Positions 25,852 to 34,230 are shown, counted from the first letter of the stretch. The stretch is DNA of 64,000 bases from Anaerolineae bacterium (GCA_022843385.1 JALHNT010000001.1:1-64000); one strand, 5' to 3'. Numbers and translations are program-made. The notes: generated by a model not told the origin, from the sequence alone.

Positions 25852-26641
25852 ACGAGGCATAAGGCTGCTCTATCTGCTTGCCCTGATGGGACTGCTGATG
25901 GCCTGCACCCCGCAGGCGCTCCCGCCCACCCTGACCCCGCCGGCGGTGCTGGCGAAGCGGCTGGCAACCGTGTATCTCTCGCCGACGCCCGATGCCGCCC
26001 AGCAGCAAGCGACGCAGCAGGCCAATCCCGCCACCAATACCCCGCTGCCGGCGCTGCCCACCCCCACCGCTACGGCCTACGTCGGCGTGTTCCTGGGCGA
26101 GGCCGAAGCCGTCAGCGATTCAGGGCCGATCATCAACCTGACCCAGTTGAGCCAGCCGACCCTGCCCTCGGTGGTGACGATTGCAGCCACCTGTCCCTCG
26201 CCGGTGGATGCGGTCTTCGGCGGGCGCTGGTCAGAAGACGCGCTGATCGAGCAGGAAGCCGGTTGCCCGATTGAGGCGCTGACCGTGTTCCAGGGGACGA
26301 TGCAGATCTTCGAGCGCGGCGTGATGTATTTTCGTCCCGATACCAACGAAATCTGGGCGATCGACATCCCTGGTCAGCGCTACTGGTCGCTGGTCAACGT
26401 GCCGCCGGTGCAGCCGGGCGACATCGTGGTGCCGGAGGGGATGATGGCACCATCATTGGGGTTCGGCGCGGTGTGGCGCGGGGTTCCGGGGGTGCAGGAT
26501 GCGCTGGGGTTCGCCCGTCAGCCGGAGACCAACGCCCGTCTATCGCTGCAAAAACTTCAGAATGCCACGCTGTTCCTCGATGGCAGCAGCGGTCAGGTCT
26601 TCGTCCTGCTCACCCAGAACCGTCTGCGCGGGCCGTATTGA
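25841..26641 (+). CDS. Lipoprotein of unknown function
   Basis: This 266 aa protein has a lipoprotein signal, LLYLLALMGLLMACTPQA, with the lipobox cysteine at about residue 22. A Pro/Thr/Gln-rich linker (NTPLPALPTPTATAYVG) follows, then a C-terminal domain with PVDAVFGGRW, IEALTVFQGTMQIFERGVMY, and FGAVWRGVPGVQDALGFARQ. Four-residue turns such as RGVMYFRP resemble LGFP-like or cell-surface repeats, which is tentative. I use the ATG at 25841, which overlaps the DUF2723 stop by 11 bp and gives a proper signal peptide; longer frames do not. It is probably coexpressed with the DUF2723 protein at the cell surface. Confidence 0.7.
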   Translation: MSRERGIRLLYLLALMGLLMACTPQALPPTLTPPAVLAKRLATVYLSPTPDAAQQQATQQANPATNTPLPALPTPTATAYVGVFLGEAEAVSDSGPIINLTQLSQPTLPSVVTIAATCPSPVDAVFGGRWSEDALIEQEAGCPIEALTVFQGTMQIFERGVMYFRPDTNEIWAIDIPGQRYWSLVNVPPVQPGDIVVPEGMMAPSLGFGAVWRGVPGVQDALGFARQPETNARLSLQKLQNATLFLDGSSGQVFVLLTQNRLRGPY

Positions 26642-27086
26642 GATTCTATCCGTTAAGCTCACCCCCTCTCCAACCCATTGGAACAGGAGCGGGGTGAGGT
26701 GAGTAAAACCAGGTTAAGCAGAGCCACCCCTCGGCAAACACCGGCTCACCAAAAGGTAGCCCCGACTCTTGCTCCCTCAACCCCGATTTTTCCCAACCCT
26801 TTTCTAACCCCGTGCCGACAACCTTAATCTCCGCACTCCCGCCAAACGGTTAGCGCCGACTCGCCTTAAGTCGTACCAAAAAGTTTACCAAAAGTTCACC
26901 CGTAACGGCGGGAATGGACGTATGCTAAGGGCAAGAAGTCGTCCGATAGTCATTAGTCGTCAGTCGATAGAGGAAAAGCTCTTGCCTAGTCACTCATTAC
27001 TCGTTACTGACCGAAATGTTCACAAAATGCACTTTTGACTTTGACGACTTTGACGAATTTTGTGAGTCACGGACGCTGCGGGTTAA

Positions 27087-27189
27087 TGCAGTTTAAGAAT
27101 TAAATCAGATAGTATTCGGACGTGCCGTTGCACGTCCCTACGCCAACCGGTTCGTTTGTAGGGACACCCAACGGGGTGTCCGGGTAAAC
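27087..27189. mobile_element. MITE-like element, family A, truncated copy
   Basis: This is the reverse orientation of the element at 12351-12481. It starts TGCAGTTTAAGAATTAAATC, contains the GGACGTGCCGTTGCACGTCC and GGACACCCAACGGGGTGTCC palindromes and CGCCAACCGGTTCGTTTGTA, and stops matching after CCGGGTAAAC. The other terminal repeat is missing because the sequence passes directly into a family B repeat, which suggests a deletion. Confidence 0.7.
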
Positions 27190-27277
27190 TGAAGGGGCTG
27201 GTTCCACTTGCCGCTCTTCCAGCGCCTTTAGTGCGCTTACCGTATTTCTGCTAGCTGGGTGGCTTCAGCCCCCAGCG
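27190..27277. repeat. Interspersed repeat family B, right half
   Basis: TGAAGGGGCTG, CCAGCGCCTTTAGTGCGCTT and GCTGGGTGGCTTCAGCCCCC match the right half of the copies at 3742-3908 and 12301-12603. The left half is absent and replaced by a truncated family A element. Confidence 0.7.
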
Positions 27278-27613
27278 GACTGATGACTGACTAGCAAACT
27301 GCAAAAGTGGGACGGTTGCATTTGCAGAATTCGCAGAATTTTACGCAATTTCACTCCGTTTTCGCTCCGTGTCCTCTGTGTTCGTCTTTCTGTCTTTGTC
27401 GTTCTGTCGCTGTCTGTCCGACGACGACGACGACACAAAAACGGAGTTGCATAAAACGGATCGAATTGCAGTTGCAACACTTGCAACTTTTGAGGGAAAA
27501 TCGGTGCGTAACCGTCACCCATCCATAGACCAATCAGCAAAAGCAGCAGCAAAGCCGAGTAGGGTCAATCAGCAGCACAAATGCCTGAACGCATTAACAG
27601 GTGAATCACCCAT

Positions 27614-27812
27614 CTCTGATTGCTCTCTGTGTTCTCTGTGTCTCTGTGGTCGGTTCTTTTTCTTGGCGGTGACTGATTCACGAATCGTAAAAAGGACTGA
27701 TGCGAATCTGACGAATCTGACGAATCGTGTGAATCAAAAGGAAAAGACCTCTGATTGCTCTCTGTGTTCTCTGTGCCTCTGTGGTCGGTTCTTCTTCGTC
27801 TTTTCTTGGCGG
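27614..27812. repeat. Pair of CTCTGTGTTCTCTGTG direct repeats
   Basis: Two copies (27614-27669 and 27749-27812) share CTCTGATTGCTCTCTGTGTT, then CTCTGTG(T/C)CTCTGTGGTCGG and a CTTGGCGG end. On the minus strand they read as the peptide-like TDHR(G/D)TENTES. This kind of HRGTENTE-encoding repeat is widespread in bacterial genomes and commonly produces spurious ORFs. The tandem GAATCTGAC units at about 27704-27730 lie between the copies. Confidence 0.65.
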
Positions 27813-27869
27813 CGGATCGCTCCCGTCGTTCCGCCACCGCAAATCCGATCCGCCGGCGGCAGTCGTGTG

Positions 27870-28403
27870 CTAAGAGAGGTGCGGCTGATCCATAAACCGT
27901 CCGATCTGCACCCGCCACTGCGCCGGACTGTCGCCCTCCAGCGGATCGACCAGCAGCACGTAGCGCCCGCTGTGGATGACGTGGAAGCGCTTCTGGCCTC
28001 TGCCGGATGCCTGATGGATCAACAGGTCTTCGCCGTAGGGCTGGGTGTTCATCAACCGCAGCGAGAAGGTGGTCTGTGGCGGGAAGTCCCAACGGACACC
28101 ATACCAGCCGTGTTCGATCACCAGATCTGGTGTGGCGAATGAGCCGGTGCCGGTATACAGTAGCGGGCTGCCAGCGTAGACGCCATCTTCCTGCGGGATC
28201 ATTTCGCCGTCGCTGCCCAGCTTCATGTTGAGGACGATGGGCTGTGCTGGTGGCACAATCACGGGTTCTCGCGGCGCGGGTGCTTCGATGGACACCGTGT
28301 GAACTTCCCGGACAGCCTGCCGGAATAAGCGGGTGAAGTAGGCCAGCGCCACGATACATCCCAGCACCAGAATGATGGCGAGGCACAACAGATCATCAAT
28401 CAT
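27870..28403 (-). CDS. Single-pass membrane protein, unknown function
   Basis: This 177 aa protein has one N-terminal transmembrane helix (LLCLAIILVLGCIVALAYFT, about residues 5-24), a Pro-rich stalk (APAPREPVIVPPAQPIV), then a soluble beta-rich domain with GWYGVRWDFPPQTTFSLRLM and SGRYVLLVDPLEG. The topology suggests an outward-facing domain. I recognise no family. The ribosome site is weak. It is divergent from the DUF2236 gene that starts 88 bp away. Confidence 0.6.
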   Translation of the reverse strand: MIDDLLCLAIILVLGCIVALAYFTRLFRQAVREVHTVSIEAPAPREPVIVPPAQPIVLNMKLGSDGEMIPQEDGVYAGSPLLYTGTGSFATPDLVIEHGWYGVRWDFPPQTTFSLRLMNTQPYGEDLLIHQASGRGQKRFHVIHSGRYVLLVDPLEGDSPAQWRVQIGRFMDQPHLS

Positions 28404-28490
28404 ATCCGGGGCATCCTATGCTCGATCAATCGGATTATCATTACTTTACCGTATTTTGTAGCGGTTCTGACTCAGGAAGGATGTTGCAGC

Positions 28491-29339
28491 ATGGGGAAAT
28501 CGGTACTGGAGCAGATCGAACACCTGGACGCGGTAGCCGATCATCAGGAAATCGCGCGCATCGTCACGGCCTACGAATATCCCTTTCTGATGCAGAAGGC
28601 GCTGGAATTTGCCCTGTTTCGCACTTACGCTGTCCCATCCATCGGCGCCTTGCTCGACCATACCCAGCACTTTGAACGCCAGGGGCAGAAGCGCTACGAC
28701 GACACGGCGCTGCTGATCGCCGAGTGGGTGGAAAATGGTTATGACAGCGAGAATGGGCGGGCGGCGCTGCGGCGCATGAACCAGCTCCATCACCGCTGGA
28801 ACATCTCAAATGATGATTACCTGTACGTCCTCTCGGTGTTCATCTATGTCCCGCGCCAGTGGTTCGATCTCTACGGGACTCGCTCGTTCAGCGACAAGGA
28901 AAATCTGGCGATGTACACCTTCTGGGTCGAAGTAGGCCGGCGCATGGGCATCAAGCATATCCCGGAGAGCGACGCGGCTTTTGCCCAATTCTCCCGCGAC
29001 TATGAACAGAAGCACTTCACCTACACCGATGCCAACCGGCGCGTGGCCGACGCCACCATCCGCATCTTCCTCAACTGGTATCCGGCCATCATCCGTCCGC
29101 TGGTGCTGCGTGGCATCTACGCCCTGATGGATGACCCGCTGCGCGAGGCATTTCGCTATCCGGCTCCCGCCCCCTGGTTCAAGGGTCTGGTGCATGGCGG
29201 GCTGCGCCTGGCGGCCAGCATCATCCGGCGCTTGCCACCACGTCGCACACCCTATCGCCGGACGCAGGATCGTAATCGGACTTATCCCAACGGATACAAA
29301 ATCGACGAGGTCGGTGCATCTGACTCGATCGCGGGTTGA
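28491..29339 (+). CDS. DUF2236 / MpaB-Lcp family oxygenase-like protein
   Basis: This 282 aa protein matches the DUF2236 fold of latex-clearing protein and MpaB. It has FALFRTYAVPSIGALLDHT at about residues 41-59, then RYDDTALLIAEWVENGYDSE, AALRRMNQLHHRW with candidate haem-region histidines (about 98-104), and YVLSVFIYVPRQWFD. Characterised relatives use haem and oxygen or transfer hydrogens; the substrate here is unknown. GGAAGGA precedes the ATG. The last 126 bases of the gene, from 29214, are duplicated at 30481-30606 without the rest of the gene. Confidence 0.78.
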   Translation: MGKSVLEQIEHLDAVADHQEIARIVTAYEYPFLMQKALEFALFRTYAVPSIGALLDHTQHFERQGQKRYDDTALLIAEWVENGYDSENGRAALRRMNQLHHRWNISNDDYLYVLSVFIYVPRQWFDLYGTRSFSDKENLAMYTFWVEVGRRMGIKHIPESDAAFAQFSRDYEQKHFTYTDANRRVADATIRIFLNWYPAIIRPLVLRGIYALMDDPLREAFRYPAPAPWFKGLVHGGLRLAASIIRRLPPRRTPYRRTQDRNRTYPNGYKIDEVGASDSIAG

Positions 29340-29342
29340 GCT

Positions 29343-30140
29343 TCAGGCGTTGTCTTGCTGCTGCATGTGAGCCTGCACTTCGAAAGTGCGCACCACCTGT
29401 TCCAGAAAGCGCTCGTTGGTGATGATGTTGTAACCGAACTGCTGCGCCCGCGCCTCATCGCCCATTTTTTCTGCCGTCTGCCGCGCCAGCATCCGCGATA
29501 ACGTCTCACGATCGCGCAAGTCAGCCCGCCGTTTCAGATAATCGATGATGCGGTTACGATCCGCTTCGGTCAACTGATCGATCTGGATGAAGGAGGGCAG
29601 CGGTTCGACGCGGGTGATGTGCAGGTAATGCACGCTCATATCTTCCTGAATCGTCTTCAGCGTCACCTGTTGCTTTTCGCGGATGACCAGCGTCCGCGCC
29701 GCCAGATCGCCCAACCGCTGCATCCGTTTGGTGACGAACAGGGCAATTAGCCCAATGCCATAACCCATCGGCAAGAAATCAAAAATCCGCACCAGATTAC
29801 GAATCACCAGGCTGCTGATGGTGGCAGGCAGGCCATCCGCCCGGATGACACGCAGCCCCAGCACCCGTTTTCCCGGCGTCTGTCCGTTCCAGAGGATTTC
29901 AAAGATCAGGGGATAGAAGAAGAACAGGGCGAAAAAGAATCTATACAACGCCAGCGAGCCGATGCTTCCATCATGCCGTGAATTGGCATCTATCACTAGG
30001 GTGCAGAAAGAGACAATGCTGATGATGGTCCAATCGATCAATGCTGCCACGCAACGTGAGCCAAATCCGGCAACTTCCACGTTAAGCAGGACATTCTCGG
30101 GGATATCATCAATCGAGAGCCGTTCGGAGAAGTTATCCAT
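29343..30140 (-). CDS. RDD family membrane protein (copy 1)
   Basis: This 265 aa protein has an RDD domain with three or four transmembrane helices in residues 20-150. FGSRCVAALIDWTII is the Arg-Asp-type first helix, followed by the conserved WNGQTPGKRVLGLRVIRADG and LVIRNLVRIFDFLPM. A C-terminal soluble part (about 150-265) is rich in Arg, Glu and Gln. RDD proteins are poorly defined; some affect ion exchange or membrane traffic. The start MDNFSERL is set by comparison with the paralogue at 30610-31410, which is nearly identical from REKQQ to the end. No clear ribosome site is seen. Confidence 0.82.
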   Translation of the reverse strand: MDNFSERLSIDDIPENVLLNVEVAGFGSRCVAALIDWTIISIVSFCTLVIDANSRHDGSIGSLALYRFFFALFFFYPLIFEILWNGQTPGKRVLGLRVIRADGLPATISSLVIRNLVRIFDFLPMGYGIGLIALFVTKRMQRLGDLAARTLVIREKQQVTLKTIQEDMSVHYLHITRVEPLPSFIQIDQLTEADRNRIIDYLKRRADLRDRETLSRMLARQTAEKMGDEARAQQFGYNIITNERFLEQVVRTFEVQAHMQQQDNA

Positions 30141-30248
30141 GAGCATTACTTTCAGCCAAGCATGCTAGATGAAGAGTACAGCATCAGGAGGATTATCTCG
30201 TGCTGAAAAGCCTGCAAACACCCAATAACTGGGGTGTAGTCATGTTAT

Positions 30249-30480
30249 TTACAGCTTCATCGTGCCGCGCTGGGCGGCGATGCGCACCGAAGCCGTGCGC
30301 ATCGCCGCCAGCTTGCTCAGGATCGAGCTGACGTAGAACTTGATGAGTGTGCACTCTGTGATGGTCAGTTCCAGCACGATCTCCTTGTTCTGCAACCCCT
30401 GTGACTGCAGTCCAGTATATGCTGTTCGCACGGCGTCAGGGGTTCGAGATCGTTCTGCGTCGGACTGACAGCGGAGAGCT
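30249..30480 (-). pseudogene. Decapitated luxR-type response-regulator fragment
   Basis: The frame reads QGLQNKEIVLELTITE, then TLIKFYVSSILSKL, then RIAAQRGTMKL. It matches the C-terminal HTH of the intact regulator at 31514-32158 but has several substitutions, a codon-level insertion in the recognition helix region and loss of conserved residues. It lacks any receiver domain, because at 30480/30481 it joins the duplicated DUF2236 tail. It is a by-product of the tandem duplication. Confidence 0.8.
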
Positions 30481-31746
30481 GCCAGCATCATCCGGCGCTT
30501 GCCACCACGTCGCACACCCTATCGCCGGACGCAGGATCGTAACCGGACTTATCCCAACGGATACAAAATCGACGAGGTCGGCGCATCTGACTCGATTGCG
30601 GGTTGAGCTTCAGGCGTTGTCTTGCTGCTGCATGTGAGCCTGCACTTCGAAAGTGCGCACCACCTGTTCCAGAAAGCGCTCGTTGGTGATGATGTTGTAA
30701 CCGAACTGCTGCGCCCGCGCCTCATCGCCCATTTTTTCCGCCGTCTGCCGCGCCAGCATCCGCGATAACGTCTCACGATCGCGCAAGTCAGTCCGCCGTT
30801 TCAGATAATCGATGATGCGGTTACGATCCGCTTCGGTCAACTGATCGATCTGGATGAAGGATGGCAGCGGTTCGACGCGGGTGATGTGCAGGTAATGCAC
30901 GCTCATATCTTCCTGTATCGTCTTCAGCGTCACCTGCTGCTTCTCGCGGATGACCAGCGTCCGCGCCGCCAGATCGCCCAACCGCTGCGTCCGTTTGGTG
31001 GCAAACAGGACGATCATGCCAACGCCGTACCCCACCGGAAAGAAGTCAAAGATGCGCACCAGGTTGCGGATCACCAGGCTGGTGACGCTGGCGGGCAGGC
31101 CATCCGCCCGGATGACGCGCAGCCCCAGCACCCGCTTGCCCGGCGTCTGTCCGTTCCAGAGGATTTCAAAGATCAGGTGATAAAAGAAGAACAGGACGAA
31201 GAAGAAGAGATACAGCGCCAGAATGACCACCGTGCTGCTGCCATCCAGCCGCAGCGTGGAGATCATCGTAAGGGCGCAGAAGAAAACGACTCCCATGATG
31301 GTGTAATCCACCAGCGCCGCCAGACAACGCGAGCCGAAGCCGGCGACCTCCGCATTGAGCAGGACATTTTCGGGGGTATCAATCGAAAGCCGTTCGGAGA
31401 AGTTATCCATGAGCGCTGCCTTCAGCCAAGCATGACGGATGATGAATCCATCATAGCGCGGATTGTCCGGTGCTGAAAAGCCTGCAAATGCCCCAATAAC
31501 AGGGGGGTGATCGCTACAGCTTCACCATACCGCGCTGGGCGGCGATCCGAACGGCTTCGGTGCGGTTGCCTGCCCCCAGCTTGCTCAGGATCGAGCTGAC
31601 GTAAAACTTGACGGTGCGCTCGGTGATCGTCAGTTCCAGCGCGATCTCCTTGTTCTGCAACCCCTGCGCCAGCAACTCCAGCACATGCTGCTCGCGCGGC
31701 GTCAGCGCGTCCAGATCGTGCTGGGCCGGACTGGCACCGGAGACCT
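30481..31746. repeat. Tandem segmental duplication, copy 2
   Basis: This copy begins with GCCAGCATCATCCGGCGCTT, matching 29214, and ends inside the intact response-regulator gene, opposite the end of copy 1. The DUF2236 tail at 30481-30606 has no promoter or start and is a non-functional remnant. Confidence 0.82.
30610..31410 (-). CDS. RDD family membrane protein (copy 2)
   Basis: This 266 aa paralogue of the RDD protein at 29343-30140 has the same layout: an FGSRCLAALVDYTIM first helix, WNGQTPGKRVLGLRVIRADG, and a C-terminal soluble half identical to copy 1 except for one Ala/Thr change near RRTDLRD. The two differ mainly in helices 1-3. The adjacent intact two-component system on the same strand (31514-33324) suggests that this is the original position and that copy 1 is derived, but gene conversion blurs this. 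Confidence 0.84.
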   Translation of the reverse strand: MDNFSERLSIDTPENVLLNAEVAGFGSRCLAALVDYTIMGVVFFCALTMISTLRLDGSSTVVILALYLFFFVLFFFYHLIFEILWNGQTPGKRVLGLRVIRADGLPASVTSLVIRNLVRIFDFFPVGYGVGMIVLFATKRTQRLGDLAARTLVIREKQQVTLKTIQEDMSVHYLHITRVEPLPSFIQIDQLTEADRNRIIDYLKRRTDLRDRETLSRMLARQTAEKMGDEARAQQFGYNIITNERFLEQVVRTFEVQAHMQQQDNA

Positions 31747-32158
31747 GGCGCATCAGCTTGGAAGCCACCACCGGCTGCAACAGCGAACCGCCGGCATACA
31801 CCACCCGCACCGCGTTGAAGATTTCCTCGCGCGGCGCCCCTTTCAACAGGTAGCCCTGCGTCCCGGCCTGCACTGCTGCTACAATCCGTTCGTCGGTATC
31901 GAAGGCGGTGAAGACCAGGGTGCGAACCGGTGATCCCTGATCGCGCAGATGACGCAGCATCTCCACGCCATCCATCTCCGGCATCTCCAGATCGAGCAGC
32001 ATCACATCCGGCGCGAGGGTGGCGATGGCCCGCAGCGCCTCGCGCCCATCGCTGGCTCCGCCCACCACATCAAAATCCGGCTGTGTCCCCAGGATGGCGA
32101 TCAGGCCATCGCGCACAATCGGATGATCGTCCACCACCAGGATGCGAATCGGGGTCAT
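31514..32158 (-). CDS. NarL/FixJ-type response regulator
   Basis: This 214 aa protein has a receiver domain (residues 4-120) with the acidic pair D10-D11, phosphoacceptor D56 in MLLDLEMPE, the switch Thr in VFTAF and Lys in YLLKGAP. The LuxR-type HTH (about 148-212) has LTPREQHVLELLAQGLQNKE and TVKFYVSSILSKLGAGNRTE. It should bind DNA when phosphorylated by the kinase encoded just upstream; the genes overlap by 4 bp (ATGA). Its 3' end is part of the local tandem duplication. Confidence 0.93.
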   Translation of the reverse strand: MTPIRILVVDDHPIVRDGLIAILGTQPDFDVVGGASDGREALRAIATLAPDVMLLDLEMPEMDGVEMLRHLRDQGSPVRTLVFTAFDTDERIVAAVQAGTQGYLLKGAPREEIFNAVRVVYAGGSLLQPVVASKLMRQVSGASPAQHDLDALTPREQHVLELLAQGLQNKEIALELTITERTVKFYVSSILSKLGAGNRTEAVRIAAQRGMVKL

Positions 32159-33324
32159 GATGTTCCTTCCAGCGGGATCAGCACTTCGATCTCGGTGCCT
32201 TCACCCGGCGTACTGCACACTTCCAGACTGCCGGAGAGCAGCCGGGCGCGTTCGTTCATGCCGATCAGTCCGTAATGATGGGTCGGCGCGGCATCCGGTT
32301 GGAAGCCACGCCCGTCGTCCGAGACGAACAGCCGCACCTGATCGGGCATCATCACCAGTTGCACACAGACCTGTCTGGCATAGGCATGGCGTCCGATGTT
32401 GGTCAGCGCTTCTTGCAGGATGCGATACAGCCCGATCTCGATCCGTACCGGCAGCGGGCGCGGTGAACCGATCACTTCAAACTCGGCGGTCACTTTACGC
32501 CGCGACTTCCACTCATCCAGCAGCGCCGCCAGCGCCTCCGGCAGCGACTTGCCCTCGAGCGGTGCCGCCCGCAAATCCATCACCGAGCGACGGGCTTCAT
32601 CCAGGTTCAGCCGCGCCAGTTGCAGCGCCTGACCGATGTGCTGCCGGACTTTATCGGCAGCCGCTCCAGCCTCCAGCAGCGCTTCAGCCGTCTCTAGTTG
32701 CAGCCCGATGGCAGTGAAGCCCTGCGCCAGCGTGTCGTGTATTTCCCGCGCCAGCCGGTTGCGTTCTTCAATCGCCCCCAGTTCGGCGCTGCGGGCGAAC
32801 AGGCGGGCGCGCTCGATGGCAATCGCCAGCAGATCGCCCACCAGATACAGCAGTTGCAAATCCTGCGAACACAGATCATCCCATGCGCTGCTGGCGACGT
32901 TCAACACCCCCAGCGGTTTGCCATGTGCGTTGAGGGGTATGCTGGCGTGTTGGCGCAGCCCGGCCGTCCCGACCGAGAGATTCTCCAGCCGGGTGCAGGT
33001 GATGTTCTGCGGCGAGCGCATCCGGCCTTTTTCATACAGCCACAAACAGTCGCATTCCCCAGTCAGGCGTCGTGGATGATCGGCCAGCGCCGGCGGTAAG
33101 TCCTGCGCCGCTGCCACATACATCTCGCCAGCCTCGTTGAGCAGAAAGATCCAACTGGTCTTCAGGTCGAACAACTCGGCCACATGGCGCAGCGCCACGT
33201 TCAGCGCCCGCGCCGGATCGACTTCCTCGTTCAGCGCCTTGGCGATGGTGTTGAGGATCGAGAGTTCACGGTTGCGCCGTTGCAGCTTCTCTGATTCAGT
33301 TTCGACTTTATGACGTGTTGACAT
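32155..33324 (-). CDS. Sensor histidine kinase (GAF, HisKA_3)
   Basis: This 389 aa cytoplasmic kinase has a short coiled start, a GAF domain (about residues 35-175, FDLKTSWIFLLNEAGEMYVA to GVLNVAS), and a HisKA_3 dimerisation domain with phosphoacceptor H196 in REIHDTLAQGF. The ATPase domain has ALTNIGRHAYA (N box), SDDGRGF (G1) and GLIGMNERA. There are no transmembrane helices, so the signal is intracellular. I start at MSTRHKV (33324); the longer frame to 33462 runs across a TATAAT box. It is paired with the response regulator that overlaps its end. Confidence 0.9.
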   Translation of the reverse strand: MSTRHKVETESEKLQRRNRELSILNTIAKALNEEVDPARALNVALRHVAELFDLKTSWIFLLNEAGEMYVAAAQDLPPALADHPRRLTGECDCLWLYEKGRMRSPQNITCTRLENLSVGTAGLRQHASIPLNAHGKPLGVLNVASSAWDDLCSQDLQLLYLVGDLLAIAIERARLFARSAELGAIEERNRLAREIHDTLAQGFTAIGLQLETAEALLEAGAAADKVRQHIGQALQLARLNLDEARRSVMDLRAAPLEGKSLPEALAALLDEWKSRRKVTAEFEVIGSPRPLPVRIEIGLYRILQEALTNIGRHAYARQVCVQLVMMPDQVRLFVSDDGRGFQPDAAPTHHYGLIGMNERARLLSGSLEVCSTPGEGTEIEVLIPLEGTS

Positions 33325-33350
33325 GCTGGTTTCGTCCGATGATACCCGCA

Positions 33351-33356
33351 TTATAA
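33351..33356 (-). promoter_or_regulatory. Candidate -10 box for the two-component operon
   Basis: TATAAT on the minus strand lies 27 bases upstream of the chosen kinase ATG, which would leave a leader of about 20 bases. No convincing -35 hexamer is present at 16-18 bases, so another factor or an extended element may be used. Confidence 0.35.
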
Positions 33357-33522
33357 CATGAGGGTTCACCCAATCGGTCAGCGCTTTGGGGTAATGCCCC
33401 CTGTCCTTTGGGACAGTCCAGCAACCTGTCACCATCAAAACATGACAGATGCGTCTGTTCAAATTGTCACAAAAGGGGCATCATCAGCGTAGAAAGTGTT
33501 CGATAAGTGAAAGTGTCCCTTC

Positions 33523-34209
33523 ATGAGTGAACGCACGACGCGCAAACATATCTGCCGCGTCGCTAAACTGATGCACCGGTTTCAACTGGTGGATGGCAGC
33601 GCCGGCAACATCTCGGTGCGACTGGATGAAGACCGGATTCTGATTACCCCCTCTGGTCTGATTAAGGCCTTTCTGGAACCGCACCAACTGCTCATCATCG
33701 GGCTGGATGGTCGCAAGATCATGGCCGATACGCCAGAAACCCGTCATCTGAAACCCAGCAGCGAGTCGCTGATGCACCTGGAAGTGTATCGCCGCCGCGC
33801 CGATGTGAATGCCGTGATTCACGCCCATCCGTCGTATGCCACTGCGCTGACCATCGCCGGGCTGGATATGCAGCGGTACACCATCCCGGAAGCCATCACG
33901 CTGCTCGGAACCATCCCGAACGCGCCCTATGCCACGCCGGCAACGACCGAAGAGGGCGCGGCTATCGCTGACCTGATCCCGTATCACGATGCCATCATGC
34001 TGTCCTATCACGGCTCGCTGACGGTGGGCCGCGATCTCTGGGAAGCCTATGCCCGTCTGGAGACGCTGGAACACACCGCCAAGCTGACCTTCCTGGTCAA
34101 CCAGTTAGGCGGCGGCCAACCGCTGGATGCTGATCAGATGCAAAAGCTGATCGACATGCGCAAGAAAATGGGACTGGCACACGCGGTCGAGCCAATCTCC
34201 ACCCCTTAG
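33523..34209 (+). CDS. Class II aldolase/adducin family protein (FucA-like)
   Basis: This 228 aa protein has the features of L-fuculose-phosphate-type aldolases. VDGSAGNISVRL (about 25-36) is the phosphate-binding region, LKPSSESLMHLEVYRRR holds the Glu (about 83) used as catalytic base, VIHAHPSYATAL (about 95-106) gives two zinc-ligand His, and SYHGSLTVG (about 166-174) gives the third. It would cleave a deoxy-ketose or aldose phosphate to dihydroxyacetone phosphate and an aldehyde. It stands alone between the divergent kinase operon and a strong terminator, so the substrate cannot be inferred from neighbours. Confidence 0.87.
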   Translation: MSERTTRKHICRVAKLMHRFQLVDGSAGNISVRLDEDRILITPSGLIKAFLEPHQLLIIGLDGRKIMADTPETRHLKPSSESLMHLEVYRRRADVNAVIHAHPSYATALTIAGLDMQRYTIPEAITLLGTIPNAPYATPATTEEGAAIADLIPYHDAIMLSYHGSLTVGRDLWEAYARLETLEHTAKLTFLVNQLGGGQPLDADQMQKLIDMRKKMGLAHAVEPISTP

Positions 34210-34230
34210 ATATCTTCCTACCTCCTCATC

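Larger units (their letters stand above)
26642..27869. other. 1.2 kb gene-free region built of repeats
   Basis: No ORF here has a believable start or family. In order the region holds: a CTCACCCC/GGGGTGAG palindrome (26658-26698); AT-richer DNA with GTCGTCCGATAGTCATTAGT-type repeats; TTTGAC/GAC repeats near 27030-27057; a family A element (27087-27189) fused to a half family B repeat (27190-27277); and two copies of a CTCTGATTGCTCTCTGTGTT repeat at 27614 and 27749 with a GAATCTGAC tandem between them. It looks like a sink for insertions between the lipoprotein gene and the gene ending at 27870. Confidence 0.65.
29214..30480. repeat. Tandem segmental duplication, copy 1
   Basis: This 1267 bp unit holds the 3' end of the DUF2236 gene, a whole RDD gene and the 3' part of a luxR-type regulator gene. 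Copy 2 follows directly at 30481. The first ~490 bp of the two copies differ at only a handful of positions, whereas the RDD 5' half and the regulator fragment differ far more. Confidence 0.85.

Noticed and set aside
27036-27057. TTTGAC/GAC repeats considered as a CRISPR or operator array
   Set aside because: There are no regularly spaced identical repeats with unique spacers. The sequence is low-complexity.
27369-28142. ORFs encoding Ser/Cys/Leu-rich or HRGTENTE-type peptides
   Set aside because: They are translations of the CTCTGTGTT repeats and of DNA antisense to the membrane-protein gene, a known source of false genes.
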